From Paenibacillus cremeus (GTDB lineage: Bacteria; Bacillota; Bacilli; Paenibacillales; NBRC-103111): a stretch of DNA of 64,000 nucleotides. The DNA is taken from assembly GCF_007786445.1 (NCBI RefSeq), contig NZ_VNJI01000002.1, positions 62,001-126,000 of the forward strand, written 5' to 3'. Shown in pieces: positions 16,086 through 24,435 of the stretch. How positions within the stretch are numbered: position 1 is the stretch's first letter; every line of letters starts with the position of its first letter. Position numbers and translations under genes: made by a program. The notes under the pieces were generated by a model. That model ran no database searches. It was not told where the DNA came from and saw only the letters and a program-made list of their open reading frames with translations.

Positions 16086-16463
16086 ATGCAAAAGTGGATT
16101 ATGTTTTCACTGTTCATCATCGCCTGTCTCCTCGGTACGGGAGTTTTGTTCCAGAACATTACGGCTCGTCAAGCGGAGATGGCCCACGAGGCTACTGCAG
16201 GCCCAACGCTCAAATTTACTGCTGCGAACTACCATTTTGATCAACCGGAATATACGGTTAAAGCAGGAGAGAAAGTGACTGTTTCCTTGCTGAACAAGGA
16301 AGGTCTGCACGCGGTTGAGATCGTTGGAACGAACGTGAAGCTGGACAACAACAACAAGTCGATGGAATACACTTTCGACAAGCCAGGAACATACGAAGTG
16401 CACTGCGCGCTTCCTTGCGGTCCTGGACACGCGGATATGAAGACGAAGCTTGTTGTTCAATAA
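16086..16463 (+). CDS. Membrane-anchored cupredoxin with CuA site (mini cytochrome oxidase subunit II)
   Basis: Only 125 residues: a signal-anchor helix (WIMFSLFIIACLLGTGVLF) and a cupredoxin domain. The C-terminal motif HCALPCGPGHADM gives Cys-x3-Cys-x3-His-x2-Met, and a further His occurs upstream in LHAVEIVG; together these are the ligands of a binuclear CuA centre as in cytochrome oxidase subunit II. It lacks the two-helix hairpin of true subunit II, and no other oxidase genes are near. Likely an electron carrier or copper-delivery protein on the outer membrane face. ATG 16086 follows AAGGGGGGAA. Confidence 0.82.
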   Translation: MQKWIMFSLFIIACLLGTGVLFQNITARQAEMAHEATAGPTLKFTAANYHFDQPEYTVKAGEKVTVSLLNKEGLHAVEIVGTNVKLDNNNKSMEYTFDKPGTYEVHCALPCGPGHADMKTKLVVQ

Positions 16464-16482
16464 TATCTGAACATCAAGGCAA

Positions 16483-16523
16483 AAAGCCGATGGGACTAGA
16501 GTCCCGTCGGCTTTCTTTTCTTT
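16483..16523 (+). terminator. Terminator after the cupredoxin gene
   Basis: AAAGCCGATGGGAC-TAGA-GTCCCGTCGGCTTT: 14-bp stem with one G-U, then T-rich. Confidence 0.8.
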
Positions 16524-16590
16524 TAGCGGCCGGAAGCATATAATACGGGTGACAGATGTAAAACCAAGTAGATACGAGGTGTAAGCGCGG

Positions 16591-17925
16591 ATGAGAACAG
16601 TCGATATCATACATAAAAAACGGGACGGCGGTGTCCTGTCATCAGAGGAGATCGCATTTTTAATTGAAGGCTATACGAAAGGAACGATCCCGGATTATCA
16701 GATGTCCGCCTGGGCGATGGCGGTCTTTTTTAACGGGATGACGGCGAGGGAAACCGCTGATTTGACCCTGGCGATGGCACGCTCCGGCGATCAGGCGGAC
16801 CTGAGCTCGATTCCTGGCGTGAAGGTGGACAAACACAGCACCGGCGGTGTTGGTGACACGACGACGCTCATTTTGGCTCCCCTCGTCGCAGCTGCGGGGA
16901 TTCCGGTAGCTAAAATGTCGGGCCGTGGCTTAGGCCATACTGGAGGAACGATTGATAAGCTGGAGGCGATCCCAGGCTTTCAAGTGGAGCGGACGAAGGA
17001 GCAGTTTCTGGAGCAGGTCAACGACATTGGCGTGGCGGTTGTCGGGCAATCCGGCAATATGACCCCTGCCGATAAGAAGCTGTACGGCCTGCGCGACGTA
17101 ACCGCGACGATAGAGTCGGTGCCGCTGATCGCCAGCTCCATTATGAGCAAGAAGATTGCTTCAGGCGCCGATGCGATCGTGCTGGACGTGAAGACCGGCC
17201 GGGGCGCGTTCATGAAATCGCTGGAGGCGTCCGTGGAGCTGGCGCAGGCGATGGTAGCGATCGGCACAGAGGTCGGTCGCGAGACCGTGGCAGTTATCAC
17301 GAACATGGATGAACCGCTCGGCCCCTCGATCGGGAATAGCCTGGAGGTGCTGGAGGCAATCGAGACGCTGAACGGGCATGGGCCAACCGAGCTGACGGAG
17401 CTTTGCATTGAGCTGGCCGGCCATATGGTGCAGCTAGGCGGCCAGTCGGCGGACGCGGAAGCGGGCAAGGCGCAGGTGCGGCAGCTGCTGCAGAGCGGTG
17501 CTGCGCTTGATAAGCTGCGGCAGCTGATTCGCGCACAAGGCGGCGATGCCAGCGTAGTGGACGCTCCGTCGAAGCTGCCGCAAGCGCCTTATCGCGTAGC
17601 GGTGCCGGCGCCGGCCAGCGGCTACGTCGCTTCCATCGACGCCGAGTCGCTGGGCGTGACGGCGATGCTGCTGGGGGCGGGCCGCGCGACGAAGGAGGAC
17701 ACGATCGACCTGGCGGTAGGCCTAAAGCTGACCAAGCGTGTCGGCGATGCCGTACAGGCCGGTGAGCCACTGGCAGAGCTGTACATGAACCATCAGAAGC
17801 CGGAGGAGACGCAGCAGATGCTGAATCGCACGATCAGTGCCTTTGCTATTCAGCCGGAGCCGGTGGCCAAGCCGAAGCTGATCTATGCCGTTGTAACAAG
17901 TCGCGGAGTGCAACATTTTAAATAG
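16591..17925 (+). CDS. pdp: Pyrimidine-nucleoside phosphorylase
   Basis: Phosphorolysis of uridine, thymidine and deoxyuridine to base and (deoxy)ribose 1-phosphate, which phosphopentomutase (deoB, in this window) can then use. The 444 residues have the family start MRTVDIIHKKRDGG, the signature KVDKHSTGGVGDT and SGRGLGHTGGTIDKLEAIPG, and a C-terminal domain with AVGLKLTKRVGD. The ATG is preceded by CGAGGTG at slightly long spacing. It is separated from deoB-pnp by unrelated genes, so it is probably its own unit. Confidence 0.93.
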   Translation: MRTVDIIHKKRDGGVLSSEEIAFLIEGYTKGTIPDYQMSAWAMAVFFNGMTARETADLTLAMARSGDQADLSSIPGVKVDKHSTGGVGDTTTLILAPLVAAAGIPVAKMSGRGLGHTGGTIDKLEAIPGFQVERTKEQFLEQVNDIGVAVVGQSGNMTPADKKLYGLRDVTATIESVPLIASSIMSKKIASGADAIVLDVKTGRGAFMKSLEASVELAQAMVAIGTEVGRETVAVITNMDEPLGPSIGNSLEVLEAIETLNGHGPTELTELCIELAGHMVQLGGQSADAEAGKAQVRQLLQSGAALDKLRQLIRAQGGDASVVDAPSKLPQAPYRVAVPAPASGYVASIDAESLGVTAMLLGAGRATKEDTIDLAVGLKLTKRVGDAVQAGEPLAELYMNHQKPEETQQMLNRTISAFAIQPEPVAKPKLIYAVVTSRGVQHFK

Positions 17926-17936
17926 GATTGGCCGAA

Positions 17937-17977
17937 AAAGATGATTCCTGAGATCGAACAGGAGTCATCTTTTTTTG
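17937..17977 (+). terminator. Terminator after pdp
   Basis: AAAGATGATTCCTG and CAGGAGTCATCTTT arms (one G-T mismatch), ending in a seven-T run. Confidence 0.8.
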
Positions 17978-18096
17978 TTAGAAAGTTAAACACTTATCTA
18001 ATAGTTAAGAGAGAATATTACTTATAATTATTCTTTAGTATTAACGGCAGGAACATAGTATTAGACAATTAGATGAAAGTGGGGGCAGGGGAAAAC

Positions 18097-19688
18097 ATGA
18101 TGAGCTTGCTGCGGGATTTGAGATTGGTCTACAAAATCTTTACCCTGATTGCGATTGCCTTAATTATGGTGATCACCGTCGGGATCATCGGGTACAAATT
18201 TACCCAACAGATGGCCCACAACTCGGAGCTTGTCTATACGGATATCTTTATTCCCAATGCGGCCATGGTCGAAATTCGAACTAACAATCGGGCTGCCACC
18301 TCCTTCGCCTTGGAAACGATGCTCGCCCGAGACGAGCAATTACAAAAAAAGCTGCTCGCGGATTATAAAGATCGATTAGTCAAAAATAAGGAACAAGTCG
18401 CCAAGCTGGACAAGGCGAATTTGGACCCCAAGCAGGCCGAGCTCTTGAACAAATTTAAGGAAAAATATGAAGTATTCATATCCGAAATGGATAATGCGCT
18501 ATCACTGAGCGTTCAAAATAAGGATACCGAAGCGTATGAACTATACAGCACCAAAGTCAGCGTTTTGATGGATGATGCCCAAAGTGTGATGCGAGAGATG
18601 ACCGACTACTCCGCCAAGCGGGCAGAGACTATCAATAAGGATAATTTGAGCAGTGCTGCGTCCGCTGCGCTCATTTCACTGGGGTCCGTGACTGTTTCTA
18701 TGGTAATTTTTGTTGTTATTGGTTTGGCCATCACTCGCGCCATTACACGGCCTGTCCAGAGCCTGCAGGAGCTTATGCATTCCGCGGAGGCCGGAGATTT
18801 GACCGTCACTGGGGAATATCGCTCCAATGATGAAATCGGTCAGTTGAACCGGTCCTTCAACGGAATGCTCAAGGCTTTCAAGCTGACCGTCGAAAAAATA
18901 TTATCGGCAGCCACTACGGTGTCTGCAACTGCGACGGAAATCTCCGCTGGGGTGGAGGACATTGCAACTGGCGGCACCAATCAAGCCAAGTCAGCGCAAA
19001 AGATGAACGAGCTGTTCAAAGATTTCTCGCTGGCGATTAGCTCGGTTGCTAAAAGCGCGGAACAAGCCTCTGAGCTTTCTGGGAGAACGATGCACCTGGC
19101 CCAAGAAGGGAATCAAATTCTGAGCGCTTCCATTCAAGGAATGGACCGGCTAAACCAACAGATGTCCCGGCTAGAGCTAGATTCGAAAAAAATCGGGAAA
19201 TCATCGAAGTGATCGATGATATAGCCGAGCAGACGAATCTACTGGCCTTAAACGCCGCTATAGAAGCGGCGAGGGCTGGAGATCAGGGCCTCGGTTTTGC
19301 GGTGGTAGCGGATCAAGTCCGCAAATTGGCTGAACGCAGCAGCGAGGCGACAAAGCAGATTACGGACATAATTAAGGGAATGCAGACCAATACAATGCAG
19401 AGCGTGAAATCGGTTCAAGCCGGCGTCCTTTCTTCCAAACAAACCGGCGCAGCGTTCGAAAATATTATGTCGATGGTGAAAGACTCCAACCATCGGATGA
19501 CGGAAATTGCAGCTGCGAGCGAACAGCAGGCGGCCCAATCGTCAGAGGTGCTGTACTCGATCGAATCGATCTCTGCCGTTACCGAGGAGGCTGCTGCAAG
19601 TAGTGAAGAAACAGCTGCGGCGGCTCGCTCCTTGGCCCAATTGGCGGAGGAACTGAATCGGACTGTATCCGTTTTCCGAATTCGATAA
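18097..19688 (+). pseudogene. Methyl-accepting chemotaxis protein interrupted by a -1 frameshift
   Basis: Chemoreceptor with first membrane span at residues about 14-33, an extracytoplasmic four-helix-type domain to about 184, second span about 185-208, HAMP to about 262, then the coiled-coil signalling domain. The frame stops at 19212 after [12 protein letters not shown]. The next frame continues without loss of sequence: [19 protein letters not shown] at the hairpin tip, then to 19688. One missing base near the A7 run (19186-19192) or G3 run (19195-19197) explains it. A true mutation, a sequencing error or slippage on A7 are all possible. The start is placed at ATG 18097 behind CAGGGG rather than 18073. 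Confidence 0.85.
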
Positions 19689-19692
19689 CATG

Positions 19693-19744
19693 AACCCGAG
19701 AGAAGTGACTGCGTCCAGCGGTCCGCTCCCGGGTCTTTTTTTTC
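19693..19744 (+). terminator. Terminator after the chemoreceptor gene
   Basis: ACCCGAGAG pairs with CTCCCGGGT (one mismatch) across about 25 bases, ending in eight T. Confidence 0.6.
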
Positions 19745-19746
19745 AT

Positions 19747-19784
19747 GGCGTAATTTTTCGCATTAATACGCGAAAAATTACGCC
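19747..19784. repeat. Perfect 15-bp inverted repeat upstream of dacF
   Basis: GGCGTAATTTTTCGC, 8-base loop, GCGAAAAATTACGCC. No T-run follows on either side, so it is not an ordinary terminator. It lies about 85 bp before dacF, where promoter or operator sequences are expected. Confidence 0.8.
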
Positions 19785-19868
19785 TGGAAGAATATTTCAC
19801 GGAAAAAGAGTCAACAATGATTACCAGCACTTTCATATAAGCTTCCATCAGGAGGGGTAGAACAGGTT

Positions 19869-21047
19869 ATGTTCAGCAAGGTAATGAAGCTTTTGTTGTC
19901 CACTCAGCTATTACTGCTTTTTGTGCTGCCTTCGGCATTTGCGGAAGAGAAGAAAGCACCCGCGCCGGTAGATTTAGCTCCTAGTGCAGCCTCCGCCGTC
20001 ATTCTTGATGCGGATACAGGCACGATTATCTACGAGAAAAATAAAGATGCCAAGCTGCCGCCGGCCAGCATCACGAAAATTATGACGATGCTGCTGATTA
20101 TGGAAGCCCTCGATCAAGGAAAAATCAAAATGGATGAAAAGGTTCGCACCAGCGAGTATGCTGCTTCGATGGGCGGCTCTCAAATTTTCCTTGAGACCGG
20201 GGAAGAAATGACCGTACAAGATATGCTCAAAGGCATCGCAATGGCGTCAGGCAATGATGCTTCCGTAGCGATGGCCGAAAAAATTGCCGGCTCCGAGGAA
20301 GCCTTCGTTCGGCTGATGAACGAGCGTGCCCAGCAGCTGGGGATGAAGAACACACGCTTTTTCAATGCCAATGGCCTGCCGGCGGATAATCATGTTTCCT
20401 CAGCCTACGATATTGCCCTGATGTCTCGAGAGCTGCTCAAGCATGATGAGATTACGAAGTTTACTGGAGCGTATCAGGACTATTTGCGCAAGGAGTCGCC
20501 GAAGCCGTTTTGGCTCGTGAATACGAACAAGCTCGTGCGCTTTTATTCCGGCGCGGATGGGCTGAAGACTGGGTACACCGGCGAAGCGAAATTTTGCCTC
20601 TCGGCAACGGCTAAGCGCGATAATTTCCGCGTCATTTCCGTCGTCATGGGCGAGCCGGATACGAAAACGCGCAACGCGGAAGTGACCAAGCTGTTCGACT
20701 ATGCCTTCTCCCAATATACGAACCTCCCGATTTATAAAACCGGAGACGCGATTGGCGAGATGAAGGTCGGCAAAGGCGAGGTGCCTATTGTTCCGCTGAC
20801 CGCTAAACACTCCTACAGCGTGCTGCTCAAGAAGGGCGAAGCGGGAGATGGCATCCGGCACGAGGTGCAGCTGCTGCCGGATTTGAAAGCGCCGATCGCA
20901 GTAGGTCAGCCTATCGGCAAAATTGTGGTATACAAAGGCGATCAAGTATTGACCGAATTTGCGCTGGAGTCCCCAGTGGAAGTGAAAAAAGCCGGGTTCT
21001 GGACACTCACCAAACGGACGGCGAAGCGCATGTTTTTCTTTGACTAA
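19869..21047 (+). CDS. dacF: D-alanyl-D-alanine carboxypeptidase DacF
   Basis: Penicillin-binding DD-carboxypeptidase that trims pentapeptide side chains; in Bacillus it is made in the forespore and limits cortex cross-linking. The 392 residues start with a signal peptide (LLLSTQLLLLFVLPSAFA, cleavage before EEKK). The active-site triad of motifs is complete: SITK, SGN (ASGNDA) and KTG (GLKTGYTG). A C-terminal beta domain and an amphipathic end (FWTLTKRTAKRMFFFD) follow. GGAGGGG precedes the ATG. Position just before spoIIAA matches B. subtilis, but here a terminator and a sigma-H-like promoter separate it from spoIIA. Confidence 0.92.
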   Translation: MFSKVMKLLLSTQLLLLFVLPSAFAEEKKAPAPVDLAPSAASAVILDADTGTIIYEKNKDAKLPPASITKIMTMLLIMEALDQGKIKMDEKVRTSEYAASMGGSQIFLETGEEMTVQDMLKGIAMASGNDASVAMAEKIAGSEEAFVRLMNERAQQLGMKNTRFFNANGLPADNHVSSAYDIALMSRELLKHDEITKFTGAYQDYLRKESPKPFWLVNTNKLVRFYSGADGLKTGYTGEAKFCLSATAKRDNFRVISVVMGEPDTKTRNAEVTKLFDYAFSQYTNLPIYKTGDAIGEMKVGKGEVPIVPLTAKHSYSVLLKKGEAGDGIRHEVQLLPDLKAPIAVGQPIGKIVVYKGDQVLTEFALESPVEVKKAGFWTLTKRTAKRMFFFD

Positions 21048-21075
21048 AGGGCGCACCTAGTAGCTTTAAACACCT

Positions 21076-21113
21076 AAGACCCCGTGGAGCTGACGTATCT
21101 CTGACGGGGTCTT
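21076..21113 (+). terminator. Terminator after dacF
   Basis: AAGACCCCGT and ACGGGGTCTT perfect 10-bp arms around an 18-base loop; only a short T tract follows. Confidence 0.6.
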
Positions 21114-21135
21114 CCTGCATATTTGCGCAATCTGT

Positions 21136-21167
21136 CGCATTTCTTCTTTTTGTAGCGCATTTCTTCT
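21136..21167 (+). repeat. 12-bp direct repeat upstream of the spoIIA promoter
   Basis: CGCATTTCTTCT occurs at 21136-21147 and 21156-21167, a 20-bp period (about two helical turns). Flanking TGTCGCA (21133) and TTGTCGG (21172) are one or two bases from the Spo0A box TGTCGAA. Spo0A binding is inferred from position. Confidence 0.45.
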
Positions 21168-21181
21168 AGTTTTGTCGGGGG

Positions 21182-21211
21182 GCAGGAAAAGGTTTCCTCG
21201 GCGTAGAAATG
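21182..21211 (+). promoter_or_regulatory. Candidate sigma-H promoter for spoIIAA-spoIIAB-sigF
   Basis: GCAGGAAAA, 12-base spacer, GTAGAAATG. This fits RNAGGAWWW-N11-12-RNNGAATWW with one clear mismatch in the -10. The spoIIA operon is sigma-H and Spo0A dependent in B. subtilis. Confidence 0.5.
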
Positions 21212-21287
21212 AGTGTGCACCACAATGTTGCAGGGCTGGCACTTCAGTATCTAGGGCCGCCATTGCAACGCGGAAGGAGTGAGCAGC

Positions 21288-21641
21288 TTGAGTCTGCAAA
21301 TCGAACTGGAGCATTACCGTAAGGCGTTGATCGTACGGCTTCATGGGGAGCTGGACCATCATACGGCGGAAACGGTAAAAACCCGAATGGAAGAAGCGAT
21401 CCTGCGAGGCAACAGCAGCCATGTCATCTTGAGCTTGAAAGCGCTGACCTTTATGGACAGCTCCGGGCTAGGGGTCATTCTTGGACGCTACAAGCAGATC
21501 ACGGCCAAAGGCGGCAAAATGGTAGTATGCGATGTCAATCCTGCGGTATACCGTTTGTTTGAAATGTCAGGGTTATTCAAAATTTTGACCATTCAAGATA
21601 ATGAAAGACTAGCGCTGCAAAGTTTGGAGGTCGTATCATGA
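21288..21641 (+). CDS. spoIIAA: Anti-sigma-F factor antagonist
   Basis: STAS-domain partner that, when dephosphorylated by SpoIIE, binds SpoIIAB and frees sigma-F in the forespore. With the TTG start at 21288 the protein is 117 residues and the phosphorylated serine in FMDSSGLG falls at residue 58, the same numbering as B. subtilis. AAGGAG is at good distance from this TTG, whereas the GTG at 21279 abuts it. The stop overlaps the spoIIAB start by 4 bp. Confidence 0.93.
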   Translation: MSLQIELEHYRKALIVRLHGELDHHTAETVKTRMEEAILRGNSSHVILSLKALTFMDSSGLGVILGRYKQITAKGGKMVVCDVNPAVYRLFEMSGLFKILTIQDNERLALQSLEVVS

Positions 21642-22084
21642 GTGAACGAAATTTTATGACCCTGCAATTTGCCAGCCGTTCGGAGAATGAAGCGTTCGCA
21701 CGGGTCACCGTCGCCGCCTTCGTCTCTCAGCTCGATCCGACGCTGGATGAGCTTACGGATATTAAAACCGTCATTTCGGAGGCGGTTACCAACTCCATTA
21801 TTCACGGCTATAACAGCAGGCCGGACGGCGTAATCACTATTACCGCTGCGATTGAGTGGGATACGGTGTTTATCACAGTCGAAGATCGCGGAGACGGCAT
21901 CGAGGATCTGGAGCTGGCCAAACAGCCTCTATATACCTCTAAGCCGGAGCTTGAGCGCTCGGGGATGGGCTTTACGATCATGGAAAATTTCATGGATGAA
22001 GTGGATGTAACGACCGCTGTAGGAACCGGAACCACCATCAAAATGAAGAAGCGAATCGAATCGAAAAAAGCCTTATTCAATTAG
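21638..22084 (+). CDS. spoIIAB: Anti-sigma-F factor and SpoIIAA kinase
   Basis: GHKL-type serine kinase that sequesters sigma-F and phosphorylates SpoIIAA. The 148 residues show the N box ([12 protein letters not shown]), the G1 box (DRGDGIED) and the G2 box ([12 protein letters not shown]). The ATGA overlap with spoIIAA indicates translational coupling. sigF starts 12 bp downstream. Confidence 0.94.
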   Translation: MSERNFMTLQFASRSENEAFARVTVAAFVSQLDPTLDELTDIKTVISEAVTNSIIHGYNSRPDGVITITAAIEWDTVFITVEDRGDGIEDLELAKQPLYTSKPELERSGMGFTIMENFMDEVDVTTAVGTGTTIKMKKRIESKKALFN

Positions 22085-22096
22085 GGGTCTGATCTT

Positions 22097-22852
22097 ATGG
22101 ATGTGGATTTGAAGCACGCCTCACACAGCTATTTGGACGATACCGAGGTCAAACGATTGATCGCGCTCAGCCAAACCGGAGATCATCTGGCCCGGGAGAC
22201 GCTGGTCAATTGCAATATCCGCTTGGTTTGGTCGGTAGTACAGCGGTTCTTGAACCGCGGCTACGAGGCAGAGGATCTGTTCCAGATCGGCTGCATCGGC
22301 CTGCTGAAATCCGTGGATAAGTTTGATCTGTCGTATGATGTGAAGTTTTCGACCTATGCGGTACCGATGATTATCGGAGAAATTCAGCGGTTTCTAAGAG
22401 ACGATGGGACGCTCAAGGTCAGTCGATCTCTCAAGGAGCTCGCCAATAAAATCAGGAAAACAAAAGATGAGCTGTCGAAACGAAACGGCAGGCTGCCGAC
22501 GATCAAGGAAGTCGCCGAGGAGCTTCAAATTACGCCGGAGGATGTGGTTTTCGCTCAGGAAGCCAACAAGCCTTTGTCCTCGATTCATGAGACCGTATTT
22601 GAGAATGACGGCGATCCGATCACACTAATGGATCAAATTTCGGACGATGGCCAGGATAAATGGTTTGATAAGCTGGCGCTCAACGAAGCCATTGGGACGC
22701 TGTCGGAACGAGAAAGGCTCATCGTGTATCTGCGGTACTTCCGGGATCAGACACAGTCCGAGGTCGCCAGTCGGCTGGGGATTTCTCAGGTGCAGGTATC
22801 CCGGTTGGAGAAAAAAATATTGCAGTCGATCAAGGACCAGATAGCGCAGTAG
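22097..22852 (+). CDS. sigF: RNA polymerase sigma-F, first forespore sigma factor
   Basis: Directs forespore transcription after polar division. The 251 residues contain region 2 (NIRLVWSVVQRFLNRGYEAE then DLFQIGCIGLLKSVDKFD, and FSTYAVPMIIGEIQRFLRDD), region 3 (SLKELANKIRKTK) and region 4 with an HTH (SEVASRLGISQVQVSRLEKK). AGGGGTCTG precedes the ATG. The terminator hairpin begins inside the last codons of the gene. Confidence 0.94.
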   Translation: MDVDLKHASHSYLDDTEVKRLIALSQTGDHLARETLVNCNIRLVWSVVQRFLNRGYEAEDLFQIGCIGLLKSVDKFDLSYDVKFSTYAVPMIIGEIQRFLRDDGTLKVSRSLKELANKIRKTKDELSKRNGRLPTIKEVAEELQITPEDVVFAQEANKPLSSIHETVFENDGDPITLMDQISDDGQDKWFDKLALNEAIGTLSERERLIVYLRYFRDQTQSEVASRLGISQVQVSRLEKKILQSIKDQIAQ

Positions 22853-22872
22853 CTATGCTGGTCTTTCTTTTT
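22835..22872 (+). terminator. Terminator overlapping the end of sigF
   Basis: GACCAG...CTGGTC with an inner AGC/GCT pair, then TTTCTTTTT. The left arm is in coding sequence. Confidence 0.7.
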
Positions 22873-22877
22873 GTGCA

Positions 22878-22919
22878 AGCACAACTTTCGGCTATGGTCA
22901 AACCGCCGAAAGTTGTGCT
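22878..22919. repeat. Perfect 15-bp inverted repeat after sigF
   Basis: AGCACAACTTTCGGC, 12-base loop, GCCGAAAGTTGTGCT. It directly follows the sigF terminator and has no T-run of its own; the next gene starts 46 bp later. Confidence 0.8.
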
Positions 22920-22965
22920 AGGATAAGCGAATGAACTGGAAGTGAGGGGGCGTAAAGGACTACCG

Positions 22966-23172
22966 ATGAAGCGTACATATCAACAATCCTACGACCGAGT
23001 AAAATCCGGACTGGAGCAGCTGTTCAAGGATGCCGGTTATGTGGATGGGGAGCTTCTGGATTGCTTGGAGGAGCTGCGAACGGAGATCGTGAAGCTGAAG
23101 AGCGCTAGCACTAAACCGGCCAGACCGCTTGAAAGCATGTCGAGCAAGCTGAAGGACGCGCTAAGGGAATAG
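22966..23172 (+). CDS. 68-residue hypothetical protein
   Basis: Not recognised. The product begins MKRTYQQSYDRVKSGLEQLF and is a charged, probably helical cytoplasmic protein (D-G-E-L-L-D-C-L-E-E-L repeat of acidic and leucine residues), ending with SKLKDALRE. AAAGGA lies 6 bases before ATG 22966; an in-frame GTG at 22942 has poorer signals. It stands between sigF and spoVAA with its own terminator, so it may be expressed around sporulation, but nothing in it shows this. Confidence 0.55.
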   Translation: MKRTYQQSYDRVKSGLEQLFKDAGYVDGELLDCLEELRTEIVKLKSASTKPARPLESMSSKLKDALRE

Positions 23173-23187
23173 AAGCTGTGAAGAAGA

Positions 23188-23217
23188 AGAGTTAAGCACA
23201 CCGCTTAGCTCTTTTTC
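23188..23217 (+). terminator. Terminator after the 68-residue gene
   Basis: GAGTTAAGC pairs with GCTTAGCTC (one G-U), followed by TTTTT. Confidence 0.7.
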
Positions 23218-23249
23218 ATTTTTGCAGATTTTTCCCATGGGATTGTTCT

Positions 23250-23278
23250 GTATCGAATGAGGGTTTTAAACCATACTA
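23250..23278 (+). promoter_or_regulatory. Candidate sigma-G promoter for spoVA
   Basis: GTATC, 17-base spacer, CATACTA, placed 34 bp before spoVAA. The -10 is a perfect CATnhTA; the -35 has one mismatch. spoVA is a sigma-G operon in B. subtilis. Confidence 0.55.
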
Positions 23279-23311
23279 CGGAATAACTGCATTTCAAGGG
23301 AGGATACGGAT

Positions 23312-23956
23312 ATGCAATACACGCCTAGTCCAACCCTCTATCTTCGCTTACGCAAGAGGATTCAGGTCCGCAAAGGGGAAAACATCGTTCTCGCAGACAT
23401 TGCTCAGCTCCTAGTCGAGCCGGAGTATGAAAGCAAGCTGAAGGCGCTTATCGTATATAAGCCGGCCGAAAAGGACGGCAGCCTGGTGCTGATCGATATG
23501 ATGCTCATTGTCAGCAAAGTGAAGGCGATCTACCCGCAGATGCAGATCGAGCATTTCGGGGAGCCCCATGCGCTGGTCGAAGTGCGTGCACAGCTGAAGC
23601 CGCCTAATCTAATCTTAATCGCAATGGTGTGGCTGCTGCTCTTTACCGGCTCCGGGCTCGCCATAATGAACTTTCACGCCGACGTGAGTATGGCTGCGGT
23701 GCATCAGCACATCTACAAGCTGCTGACCGGCAGAGAGACCGAGCACCCGCTGCTGCTGCAAATTCCATATTCGATCGGCATTGGGATCGGGATGATCATT
23801 TTTTTCAATCATTTGTTTAAGAAAAAATTCAATGAAGAGCCGAGTCCGCTGGAAGTGGAAATGTTTATGTATCAAGAAAACATGAACCATTACGTGATCA
23901 CGGAAGAATATTGCAAAATGCACGAGAGATCGAAGGAGCACAAGGAGGGCTCGTGA
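23312..23956 (+). CDS. spoVAA: Stage V sporulation protein AA
   Basis: Component of the SpoVA channel that moves dipicolinic acid into the forespore and out on germination. The 214 residues have a soluble N-terminal domain (VLIDMMLIVSKVKAIYPQMQ) and two C-terminal membrane spans (ILIAMVWLLLFTGSGLAIM and YSIGIGIGMIIFFNHLF). Length fits the family. GGGAGG precedes the ATG; the TGA overlaps the spoVAB start by one base. Confidence 0.88.
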   Translation: MQYTPSPTLYLRLRKRIQVRKGENIVLADIAQLLVEPEYESKLKALIVYKPAEKDGSLVLIDMMLIVSKVKAIYPQMQIEHFGEPHALVEVRAQLKPPNLILIAMVWLLLFTGSGLAIMNFHADVSMAAVHQHIYKLLTGRETEHPLLLQIPYSIGIGIGMIIFFNHLFKKKFNEEPSPLEVEMFMYQENMNHYVITEEYCKMHERSKEHKEGS

Positions 23957-24378
23957 TGGCGATGCTAAGCTGGCTCTTGTTGATTTTCATCGGTGTCGGT
24001 GGAGGGATTGCTGTAGGAAGCGGGATGGTGGCGTTTCTGGTCGTTTTGGACGTGATTCCGAGGCTGGCGCAGACGACAAAATCATATCGGCAAATTCGCT
24101 GGTACGAAGGCGCGGTGGTGCTTGGCTCGTTATTTTTTACACTGACGGATTTTTTCGATTGGTCCTATGGCTTGTTTCCGATGTCAACGGCGCTTTTTGG
24201 GGTTTTTGCCGGTTGCTTTGTCGGGATGCTGGCCGCTGCTCTGACGGAAGTCATCAATGTGCTGCCGATCCTAGCCAAGCGGATTGGGATGGAATCCTAC
24301 ATGATTTGGCTGCTTATGGCGATGGTTTTTGGAAAGGTCATCGGCTCACTAATCGACTGGCTTGGAGTGCTTGAATAG
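23956..24378 (+). CDS. spoVAB: Stage V sporulation protein AB
   Basis: Small membrane protein of the spoVA operon, 140 residues with about four hydrophobic segments (LLLIFIGVGGGIAVGSGMVA, the FLVVLDVIPRLAQTT region, FAGCFVGMLAAAL and IWLLMAMVFGKVIGSL). Length and order match B. subtilis SpoVAB. ATG 23956 shares a base with the spoVAA stop; GGAGGGC is in front. In many Bacillus spoVAC would follow, but here spoVAF follows directly. Confidence 0.85.
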   Translation: MAMLSWLLLIFIGVGGGIAVGSGMVAFLVVLDVIPRLAQTTKSYRQIRWYEGAVVLGSLFFTLTDFFDWSYGLFPMSTALFGVFAGCFVGMLAAALTEVINVLPILAKRIGMESYMIWLLMAMVFGKVIGSLIDWLGVLE

Positions 24379-24435
24379 TAACGGAGCGAAGAGTTGGCAA
24401 TAATAGGGTCATGATAACAAGGGAGGCAGGAAGCG

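Noticed and set aside
18073-18096. Upstream ATG for the chemoreceptor
   Set aside because: No ribosome site; the ATG at 18097 follows CAGGGG and begins the usual short cytoplasmic segment.
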